From the NCBI GenBank assembly GCA_011009095.1, contig VTPC01090614.1:45079-109078 (forward strand): DNA of 64,000 nt. Reading direction: 5' to 3'. The translations under genes and the position numbers were made by a program. This document shows, piece by piece, positions 43,076 to 55,000 of this stretch; position 1 is the first letter of the stretch, and each line of letters starts with the position of its first letter. The DNA is from Ignelater luminosus (lineage: Eukaryota > Arthropoda > Insecta > Coleoptera > Elateridae). The notes under the pieces were generated by a model. It was given only the letters and a program-made list of their open reading frames with translations. It did not search any database and was not told the DNA's origin.

Positions 43076-46000
43076 CTGTAAATTTATTTTTTATTTATTT
43101 GCTTGCTTTCTATTAAAATATCTCTGTATAAACTTTCTGAAGCCTGACTTTTAAACATACCTGATAATTAAAGATTGTTACTCTTTCATTGTTTTCTGCA
43201 GCCAAACAAGCGTTGGCTTTAACTAAAGCACGACACAAATTTCCATTTCCCTTCATATATGCCAATAAAAGAGGTGTATTTCCCTGAAAAATTATAGTAA
43301 ACAATTTAGAAATTTCTTCAACTGTTGCCATGTATTAGAAAAAGTTACATTTAAATCTGGCTTGTTTATTGGATATTCGGGCATACATTCTAAAAAAAAT
43401 TCACATATGGCGGCTGCATTTTCTTTTCCATATCGACACAATTCGTGTAACGGATTTCTTCCTTTTATGTTAACATGCTCTGCATCAATCCTAGATTCTG
43501 TAAGCAGTGTTTTGACCTAAAACAGAGAAGAATAGAAAGCGAAGCATAATTAATCATGTTACATACCACATTGAGATGTCCTTCCCTAACAGCTATATGC
43601 AGGGCATTATCGCCATCAACGTTAACAGCATCAAAATCAATATTATTCTGTATTAAGGCCAAGACCACAGCAGCATTACCTGCTTCGGATGCTATATGAA
43701 GAGCTGTTTGTCTAAAAAAAAAACAATATAATAATTCAATTAAAAAAAGGGAAAGATTTATTACTTATGTGCATCTCTATCTTCTATTCGAGCCCCAGCA
43801 AGAATCAAACTTCTTACTAATGTTTCATTACCATATTGTGCAGCTAAATGCAGTGGTGGACTTAAACTGGGATCTTGAACACGTGAATTCACATCAACTT
43901 GTATAGATAATAAAAATAGAACACTTTCTAAATCTCTCTTTTTTATGGCTGTATGTAAAAAGTTGTATCCTTTGGCATCAAACTAGAAATATTTTTTTGT
44001 AAGACTCCAAGTTGATTATGGTTATTCTTACGAGACCTTACCTGTTCAGCAGCTGTGGGTAATCTATCAAGAATTGATTGAGCTGCCTTGTTATTCCTGA
44101 AAGTAAGAGCTGTTGCAAACGGACTCAGTCCTGTTTTATCACGCAGGCTCAAGTCAATGTTTGGTACGCATAACAAAAGAGAAATGATTCCAGAATGTTG
44201 ATTTTCTATTGCTATATGGAGTGGTGTTTTGTTTTCTGCATCACGACTGTTTACATTTGCTCCGTGTTCCACTAAAGTCTAAAAAATCTTATAATTAAAA
44301 TACTCAACATGCCTTCACGTTTACGACGAACCTGTATAACAGTATCTAGTCCCCACTGACAACACAAATGCAATGGTGATGCTTTATCTTTAGCTTCTTC
44401 TCCTCCCTCACCGTTAGGGCCAAGCATTCTCGGTGAATCCAAATCACATCCGGATTGTATAAGAAATATTGCAGCACTTTCTTTGTTTTCATCAATTGCT
44501 CTAGAGTATACTAACTGGTAAAATTTATTGTATTTTTTATTTATCAAGTTACCTATGCAATAATGTTTGCCGGCAGTCATCTGGTCCAGGACTCCAACAA
44601 TCTGTATCGACACCATGTCTAACAAGTACACTTGCAATATTATCTTGATCCGAGTCTAATGCAGCCCATAATGGACAATTTCCTAATCTATCAGGTGCAG
44701 ACATATCGACACCTCTAACACAAAGAGCTTCTACTACATCAATTAAACGACAGTGTATTGCTAATTGAAGTGGAGATTCAGATTCGGCAGTTCTAAAATA
44801 GTTTCCCTTTTTGGCTTGTCTTGTAACTTAAAATGCATGCTATATTACAACTAAGTACTTACTTTGCGTTCATATCAGCACCATTATCTAATAAAAAAAC
44901 GGCAGTTTTCGAATCTTCTTTTAAAATTGCCTGATGCAGTAAAGTAAAATCTTTTCCGTTTCTCACATTTACATCTGCTTTACCAGAAATTAAGATTGGA
45001 ACTAGTTCGTTATATCCTTCATTAAGTGCTAAGCTTAATGGCATTTCCCCATTTATGTCCCTCATATTAAAGTTTGCAGGTATTCTTGGTGAATCTGTAT
45101 TGGGACTTAATTTTCCACTTTCTAAACTATTATTATAATTAATAAAAGCTTGAACACAATCTTTCGAATTGCTTAAAACTGCATAGTGTAAGGGTATTTG
45201 CCTCAAATCGTTAGTAAGTGGATTGGGATTTGCATTCGATCTCAGTAATTTCTCACACAGGATGTTACACTTAAAAGTACAAGCAGTATGTAAAGGTGTT
45301 TCTCCATCGATATTAATGTGATTTAGATTTTGAACATGATCGGATAAATACAAAGCTGCATTCTGTGCTCCTTCAAGTATAAGAATTTGTAATAAATTAT
45401 TACATTTCTGAGAATACACGGGATTCGTTTGAGCATTGTTTTTAATTAGTCTAGATGCATAATTATCTTCATCCACGTCTCCAGCTTCGTATTTCAATAA
45501 AGCATAATATAAAGCAGTGTGTTCTTGTACACTTTTTACGTTTACTTCAATATTTGGTTGACCTAGCAAAAGACTAAACAATGGCTCATTGTCTGCCATT
45601 ATTGCTATGTGAAGGGCAGTCCTGAAAAATAACAATTTACATGATTCTATGTACAAATATCGTTTCATACTGTAACGTTTTTATTTAATTATTGGTTTAT
45701 AATATACAATAGCATCATAAAGTGATGAAAAAATACATAAAATGAATATGGCATGTATTTTTTAAAAAGTTGTGAATTATACAATAGGGTTGCTTAGTAA
45801 AAATTCAGTTATGAAGTATTTTCACGTTTTTAGAAAGTATTTATATCAATAACACTCTGCAAGAATTTGAAGTTTATAAAATTAATGCAACAAACGATAC
45901 TTAAGAAAAAACGTGCAATTATTTCAAGACATGACATGAAAACAATACAAGCGATTTCACACGATCACTTAAACGTACAGCAGCTTTGCAGTCGCTGAAT

Positions 46001-49000
46001 TCCACATACTTTGAGTAAAGCTCAAAAGAAGAATCGTGTGAATTGGTGCAAAGAAATGCAAAAGAAATTCAACTGAGGTCATTCAAATCTAGTGTACGAC
46101 ATTGTTATTGGTGATGAAAGTTGGATCTACTCATACGAGTCGGAAACGAAACAACAATCCACTGTTTAGATGTTTCGAGGTGAGTCGAAACCCACAAAAG
46201 TTGTTTCTTCCGTATTTCTGAACATATAGCAACCATAGCTTTAAAGGATCAAAGAACTGTGAACGCTGATTGGTACACAACAATTTGTTTGCCCGAAGTC
46301 ATTGGTGAAATCAGAAAAACCAATCCTTCTTCACCATGACAATGCAAGTGCCCACACAGCTTCACAAACTGTCGACTTTTTAGCCAGTGAAAAAATGAAA
46401 TTGGTGTTGCATTGTCCATATTCGACTGATCTAGCACCAAATGATTTGTTTTTGTTTCCGACAATCAAAAACAAGATGCGTGGTGAGCGTTATTCTTTGC
46501 CCAACGCAGCCGTTGAGGCATTTAGGCAACTGGTTTCCGAGGTAGCAGCTTCAGATTGGAAAAAATACTTTGAAAATTGGTTTGATTGTATGCAAAAGTA
46601 TATTGATACTGAGGGTGAATATTTTGAAAAACAATAAAGCCATATATTAAATTGTATCTGTGTTTTTCTTAACCATTTGCAGAAATGTTTCCAGCAAGCC
46701 TCATAAAATGCACAAAGATAAATTCAGAGAAATATGATAGTTACACTAAAAACATAAACAACATAAAAGTTGAATATTTGTACTGTTAAAATGCACTAAA
46801 ACGATTACTGAAGCTGAACTTATAACCTAACATGAGCTTATTCGACCTATTTGTAAAAAGATTCCTCTGAAATCTATAAGCAATCTTTGATTAATAAGTA
46901 TTCTACCTGCTCTATCTAATAAAATTGTATACTCTCAACTTACTGATTCAATTTACTTCCTAGTAAACAATCTGGATTTTGTGAATGCTGTAGTACTACC
47001 GCTGTACTTGTTGATTTAGTTGATGATATGATGATATCACTTTACTAGCATTAATTGATCTAAGTAAAGCATTTGACTCTATAGATCATCAGTTATTATA
47101 AGCAAAATTACATTTCCTTGGTCTAGATATGAAAACTCTCCAGTGGTTTGAAAGCTACCTGTTTTCCAGAACTCAGTTTGTAAAAATTAATTCAGTACCT
47201 ATATCTAACTCTCTTCAGATACATTTTTGATCTATTTCATGTTATAAAATTCTGTTCTATAGTATACTGTTTATTTGCTAGCGCTTTTTCTTCTTTTGCT
47301 CCTTACCATTGTAACTGTATTCCGGATGATTACAAAAAGCTAAATGTAATTACTTTTAAACAAAGAATTAAAAACTAAATACATCTGATCAAATAATGTA
47401 ATTTAATCATTCGTGTTGGTACTTTTTACTTTTATTTTTTATTGTTATCTTCTTTACTTATACTAATACATTTACTTTATTTTTAATATATTTTAAACTC
47501 TGTCAAAGCCAGTCCTAAGTCCGGTTGAGAATGGAGGAGGGGACCCTCTTTCCAAGCTGGGAAAGTCGGGCCCTAGAGCTGCAGTACCCAGTTAGACCAT
47601 CGACTAGAACGGTAGGAGGGAGGGGGGTACGCACATCTACCTTAAGGGGGCAGCCCCCTAATTATCCTAAGGATCTACAGGCCAATCACTTGTACCCTCG
47701 AATAACACAAACCGATTAAAAGGAAACAAAGGAAAGAAGCCAGACGGTCCAAACGATCATTGACCTGGTGACAGGACTATCTTATATGGAACTTGGAATG
47801 TTAATTAGGAGCTTAATGGAAAAGGTGGAGAAGCTTGTAGAGGTGATACCAAAATAGAAATTCAGGCTCTAATAGAGACCAAAAAGAAGGAGCAAGACTG
47901 CGAGACAGTTAAGGACAGATTCATGCTGATGTACTCTAAGAGTTCCAAGAGACCAAAGAGCATGCGCTGGAGTAGGTTTCCTGATTCATGGAGATGAAAT
48001 GTGCAATATATCAGACTGGAAGTACGTGAGTGAGAGGATTATGTGGTTAACAGTGAAGGAAGAGGAAGCTGAAGTAACTTTTTTAGTAACTTAGGCGCCC
48101 AACAAAGATGACTGATGGGAAGTGAAAGACAATTGCTATAATCAGCTTCAGAACCCATTTGATGGTATCACAAAGAATAATATAATATTATTGGTAGGAG
48201 CAAAGCCTGAAGACGTTGAAGGTTAATAGGAAAACATGCGGAAAAATGCAGGAATAATAATGGTGTCAGACTGCTACAGTCCTGCATAGTAAATAATTTG
48301 ACCATAACGAACACCACAAATCCACCAAGGTGGAGCTCTCAAGAGATGAGAAGTCGATCAGCGACTACATTATACTTAGGACGAGCGAGTTGCCGAGGTG
48401 CAGGGACGCGAGAGTGATGAGAGGGCTAGAAATAGGGACCAACCACCATCTCCTGGTATTGTGCAGGGCAGTCGCGAAACCATTGACAAGAAAGAAAGGA
48501 AGAAGTAAAAAGAACTTGCTAGAGAAAATCAAGCTAGCCAGGTTGAAGAATCAGAAAAATCAGGGGCACCACAAAAACTTAGTAGGCGAAAAGATTGATA
48601 TTCTAGGAGAAAGAATTAATATGAATGATCTGGAAGAAGCTCGGAGTTATTTCAAAATCATAATTTTGGAAGCAGTGGGGGAGGTGTGCAGCAAAATATA
48701 GTGTGGAGGGAAAATGTGAAAGCTACAAAATGGTGGAGCAAGGAAATTAAAAATGAAGTAAAGGAAAAGATTGTGGAAAATGTACCTCAGCAATAAATCA
48801 ACAGTGACATATCAATTAAGAAGCAGAGTGGGATGAGTTCGGCAATTTTCTGGAAGAAAACTTTAGTGAAAATCAAAAAGAAAATGAAATTGGGCAGAGC
48901 AGCAGGGGTACCAGAGCTTCTGAGGTGTATGGAGGAAGCCGGTGAAAAACCGCGGAGATGGGCTACCTCAGACGAACAGCTGGTAAAACACGCAGAGACC

Positions 49001-52000
49001 ATGCCAAGAATTAGACCATAGACTGCCCCTCCAAGTCAAACCTTTGGCAGACAGGGTTGACAGACATATGATTAATTTGTCATTTACCTACCAAATTAAT
49101 TGATCACATAAATTACATATCTGATCACTTTATTGTTCAATAAATTATCAATGTTTTATCCAAATGTATCTTTGTAGGGTACCAATGAAAAGCATTTTTC
49201 CAATAATGCATCGCAAGTGGGGGGTTGCGATTTAAAATTTCAAAGTTGAGGTGGCGTGGGGTTGGAGGTGAAGCCATATTTGGGAAGTCACTTTGGTTCC
49301 CCCTGCATACTACTAAAACGGTTTTGAGCATTTTTTGATATTTCTTATTAAAAGAAAAATACAGCCCATTGAAACTTTTAAAAACATCACCCAGTATATA
49401 AAATTAATTACATAAAAAAGAATGTCATGATGATATAAAATCATAAAATATAATCAATAACAATGTTGTGTGCTGAAGACTGTAATATTTTCATGTTTAA
49501 GATTCTATCCAATTTATTACACGCAGTCACGGGATGCAGCCTTAGCCATCCAATAATGCAAGCTAACTAACACAGGACTTCGTGACGTCATTCTGAACTC
49601 GTTCTGAACAGCATTTATTCGAATTGCAGCAACTTTTTGATTTATTTAGATCTGAAGGAGTTATCCAAAAATCAAACATTTTGGATTTTGACTATTTATA
49701 ACACATAAACAACCCTATTCTTGACGATACATGAAACAATGTTTCACAAAACACTTCTTTTAATAAAAGTTTATTTCTTATACAAAGATCACTGAAGGAC
49801 ATGATTGTCATGAATTAAATCAAAGCCATGTAGGGTATCAATAGAAGAATCTTGCTTCTAGTGAGATATACAGGGTAGCCATCTAACGTTCTACAAGCGA
49901 TTATTCTGGAACCGTTTAAGTTATTAGGTTAAAGCTTCATATTCTGGTATATGTCGACCTCGAGATTACAAAAATAAAATTAGAACAGTTTATAGAACAA
50001 CCTGTCAAACCAGAAACGACGTCGATCTTCATTTGATGGACCTAAAAAATGTGTGGTCAGTAGATAGAGTAATTTATGTGAAAAATCATGATAAAGTGTA
50101 AAAGATTGAAGACAAAAAACAAATACACATTAAATTAACTACCGGGTTATCGAAAATAATCGCAAACCACGGGATCACTAATTTAAAAATGGCGCAAAAT
50201 TTTATTTTTCGACGTTGGCCATACTACTGAGTAACGCCCTCACGAGTACATTTCTAACCTAGAATTACATCGGCGTGCGTATGTTCCGTGATTTCTTGTT
50301 GTCTCTTTGCTTTGCGGTTTTTACAGTTTATTTTGTTCTATTTAAAGATCAGTCTTTTTCAAGACTATAAATCTGCTTTTTGTAACTTAATTGAGGTAAG
50401 TTAGATTTAACGCATTCAAAGTGTGATAATAAATTTGAAATATTTAAGTTTTTAAGTAGTTTCATCATATATCCAATTCTACGCCACTGGAAAACTACAT
50501 TATGTTTATAACCAGAGACATTAAATACTTATAGACCGGCTGTCAGGTTGAAATGCATTGTTTGGTTGGGGGAAATCTTTCTAGTCGGAATCGGCGCCAT
50601 GTTTATAACTTTTCTGTCGGTTATAAACAGAGAGTTGCAAAGTTTTATAGGTTAAATTTGTTTACTTTTTGGCTCTTGCCTCTTTCCATGTGCTTTTAAT
50701 TCAAAATAGAACTATTGAGTGATTCTTTTGTTAATAAATTAATTTTAATAGTTAATGGACTTTTAAGTTGCTTGTAAGTAATAAATAAGTGTGTGATTAG
50801 GTTGCCGTTAAAAAACCTCACCTATTAAACTGATGGCTTTGAATCTTAGCATTCTAAAATATACAAGAAAAAGTGTAGTATGCTCAGAACATCTTGAAGC
50901 AACCAATTTTAGGGAACATGTAAATAAACTTTTAAAAGAAAATGCTGTGCTGCTGTCATCTTTATGTAAGGTATGGTTTGTTTTATGAATTTTTTTGTGA
51001 ACAATCATTTAAATGATTACAGGTAAAAGTTGTACTTGCAGACTCCACCCCGAGATCTTCAGCCAATTCAAATACATTGTGAGCAAGCCAATTATCCAAC
51101 AAGTGCCAGCCTGTTACCAAAAATCAAAACAAGCAGACTAGATTTTCCTGAAAATGCAAATAACAAAACACAAACTGAAGTACAGCAGCACATTGTGAAA
51201 TTTCTTCACAGGAACCTGTTAAAAATAGCATCGGTCATATTCAAATTGAACACTCATGCATTTCCATCTCCAAAAAGAAGAAAATCTAAAACGGATTGCA
51301 TGGTCTTTAAATTAAATAAATATCCTAGAAAATGCTGTAATTATGCAAAGCAAGTGCAAAAGCTGAAGCAACAACTTTTAAATAAATCGTAGGTGATAAA
51401 ACAGTTACAATTCCAATTCATGAAGATATAAGAGGGCCTAACATTTGACAAACATTTAACAAGTTAGTATTATTTTGTGGACAGCGGAATCCTTCATACC
51501 TTATTTATATGTATTTCTTTGTAATGTATTTTTATATTGAGTGATATGGATGTAATATTAATTTTTATTATGTGATTATAATTATCATTAAAACAAAATA
51601 TTCTCACATTATTTATATAAAAATAAAACTAGGCCATTGCTATTCAAATGAAAATAATTTTATTGAATTCTTACAGCAAATTTAACTGCTTTTTGGTAAG
51701 TCATTGTGGAAAATTTGATGATTTTGTTATAAATGTACTTGGCAGGGAATAAAACAAAATATCTCATATATAATTACATTCAGAATTTGTCATCTGTTTT
51801 CTGCAAATTGCTCAAAATATATTGAGAATGTTACAAACTAAAGATTATTTATGTACCTAAATATAAATCTTTTGAAATTTTTCTGTTTTGTTTTTATTGA
51901 GTATTTATATTTGTTACTATTCAGGAATGAAGTGTAGCAATTCGAATTTCCCGCTTTTAAAGGAATAAATAATATGGCCGCCATGAAGCTGCAGGTTGCA

Positions 52001-55000
52001 GCCCTTACAGCCGGTCCACAGATTAAATAAAGGTCAGATATTTTACTTTGACAAATTTGTGGATTCTATTGCTCTCTCTCTCTCAAAGCAACTCCCAGAG
52101 CTTGCTATTTTGACATGTACTGCACAAGCAGCACAGTTGGGTACGCACATTTCTTAAAAGGCGCGTAAAAGAGTAGGCGTGGTAAACTCCCAGAGCTGCA
52201 AATGTAAATGTGCAGTGACAAAAAATGGGAACATTGGTGGAATAGGGAGTGAAATATCTGACCTTTTTATGCAATCTGTGACCGGTCTATAAGTATTTAA
52301 TGTCTCTGTTTATAACAACAGAGCTGCCAATAGTGCAAGATGTGTTGTCTAACCAACAGTAAATTTCGAGTTCACTGGGTTTGTGATCAATTTCGATGTC
52401 CCGGTATTTCTTATAACAATAAATAAACAAATTGTTGTTACATTGTGTCTACATAAGATAGCTGACTTTTCAGATGAGTATAGATAATAAAAATATATTT
52501 ATTTATGTATACATGTTGTACACCTCATTATTAGAATTATTAATTATTATTATTATTTGTAGGTTTTTCATGCTACTTCAGATAGGTATGTTTGTTAAGC
52601 AGAATTGATTATACACTGTGTCTACATTTCGATGCTCACCATTGGTATCTCGGTTATAAGAAGACACAGAACAACAGTTAAATGGGGGATGCCATGTAGA
52701 ATTCAATACTCGTAACAAATCTCATTTCAAATTCACCCTAACTAATCAACAATCCAATATGGCTAAACTATGAAAAACAAAAGATAGCGCTAATAATTTG
52801 AAAACAAATGACAATCAGAGGTTTCTGTTGACACCAAAAAATTTGTCTTAAAAATGTGTCTGAACATTGTAAAACTTTAGAAGCGGTCACATTAAGTGTT
52901 ATCAAGTTATTGAGAAAAATTGAAATTGGCAAAGTTTGGTTTTTCAAAATATCTTAAAATTTAAAAAAGTTAGGGTGAATTTGAAATGAGATTTGTTGCG
53001 AGTATTGATTTCTACATAACATCATCCATTTAACCGTTGTTCTATGTCTTCTAATAACCAAGATACCGATGGTGAGCATCAAAATGTAGACACATAGTAT
53101 AGTGCAAAGCTAAAGAACTTTACCCAAAAAATTACAGAAAAAATGCCTGCAAGTCTTTTTTCTAGCTGACGACTACTTAATGAAGGTGCTAAACTTTTTA
53201 ATTCAGCTAAGCACTTTATTATGGCTTTTTTCAATTTGGAATCTAATAAGTTTCTTTCCTTGTGCAGCATAATTTTAATTTTAAATGTGAGTTGACAGCC
53301 GCCATCGTGTTCAGTCTTGCCATCATAATACAAGTTGCACTATTATAGCGGAATATTATATTAATCAACATAATTCAACACAGGTGGTGGATTTTTAAAT
53401 AAACAAAAACTGAAATGTCCATCTTTCTTTGACATTTTGGTACAAATGCCTACTTGAAAATGGAAACAAAAAAAAAACTGTAAAATGTGTTGCCTATTTA
53501 GAAACATTCAGGGGTCAATCCCTAAATGAGATTCTCCAGCAAATAACTAGTATTTTTTACATTAAAATGCTTAGGTCAAATCTGGCGCATCTTTGAAACC
53601 TGTCAGAACTTTTTTAGCAAATCCTGTACATGGAATCTTAAGAAAAGATTGTTATTTTAGAATATAATATAAGATTTTTTTTCATAACTACAATAAAATT
53701 GCTTGTGGTTCATGTAAATAATTGTGGGTAAAATCAAATACCTAATTGTCTCATACAAATATTAAGAAGATTGTTATGGAAACCATATACGGTCATTTCT
53801 TTTTGAAAGACAATGAGCTATAGTGGTAAAATGAGTAGATACTTATACTATGACTCTTATATCACTTTTATCAGTATAGCCCAGGAGTATTAGGCAAAAA
53901 TGTGGAAAAACTTAGAAGAGTAAACCTAAAAGAGCATTAAACATTTGTTTATAGATAGTTATGGAGTGTATGTACAGTGGACCCCCATAAGTTGAACTTC
54001 TGTAACTCGAATTTCTCTTCAACTCGAAATTTATTGCGTCCTCTCGCACTTCAATACCAATTGCACATAATTTTCTGATACTCATATTTTCTATAACTCA
54101 AACTAATAATCGCACCCGTTGGATTTCGAGCTATGGAGGTTCCACTGTATTTACTAAAAATGAAAGGTTAGTTCAGATAACAATTTTTCCATACTGAGGT
54201 AAATGAAGGTCGACGTCGTTTCCGGTTTGACAGGTTCTTCTAGAAACTGTTCTAATTTCATTTCTGTAGTCTAGAGGTTGAATTATACTAGAACATCAAG
54301 TTTTAGCCCAATAATTTAAACGGTTCCTCCCAAATAATCGTGTGTAGAATGTTAAATGGGACATCCTGTATATTTATTTTTTGAAGTGGTCAGTGCTTAT
54401 AATGCTGATGTCTTTAAGTAGTAAACTGAATACTCTAAAAGAATCTGACAAATAAACAACAAGTATGTAGTCTGTATTCAACAGTGTTTAGCGGAAGTGC
54501 ACAGACTACTGGCAAATTCTCAAAAATTATGATTTTAACAGAAAATGACAAGACTGATAATACTTACAATCCATGCTTATTCTGAGCATTAACATCAATA
54601 TTTCTTGTAATCAATTTTTCTGCGATTTTGATGGATTCTTCTATATTATTTGTTCCAGCTAACAAATGTAAAGCAGAATCATTTTCTTCTCTGAAATCAA
54701 AAACTTTCATTATAACATGCATTTCTTGTGATAGATATATAATTAAAACTACTTCTTGATTAGTAAATATCAAATGGTCGGTGTGATAAAATGTGTGTGT
54801 GTATTTGAATTCGACCATTACATATTCTATGGCTTAAAATAGAGTGAAAAGTTCTGATAAACTTATATCTATCATGCTTCCTTGTCTAAAGGTAGCTCAT
54901 TAAAGATGACACATTGGTACATTACAAGTTTTCTTGGAATAATTTTTAAATGCAATAATTATGCTGTACTTCACATAAAGAAAATTAATACAATTTCAAG

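Larger units (their letters stand above)
49871..54368. mobile_element. 4.5-kb inverted-repeat unit (composite or two facing MITE ends)
   Basis: The left arm (about 49871-50040) and right arm (about 54205-54368) are reverse complements over about 165 bp with scattered mismatches. Left starts CAGGGTAGCCATCTAACGTT; the complement of the right starts CAGGATGTCCCATTTAACAT. Both then share ACGATTAT/GCGATTAT, GAACCGTTTAA, AAATTAGAACAGTTT and CAAACCGGAAACGACGTCGA-like blocks. TA flanks both sides. The space between holds the THAP element, two MITEs and unclassified DNA. It is either one element filled by later insertions or two facing copies. Confidence 0.65.

Noticed and set aside
51030-51392. Reading 51030-51392 as a separate small gene
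   Set aside because: The in-frame TTGCAG acceptor at 51041 and the upstream exon 50850-50970 in matching phase make it the second exon of the THAP-like product.
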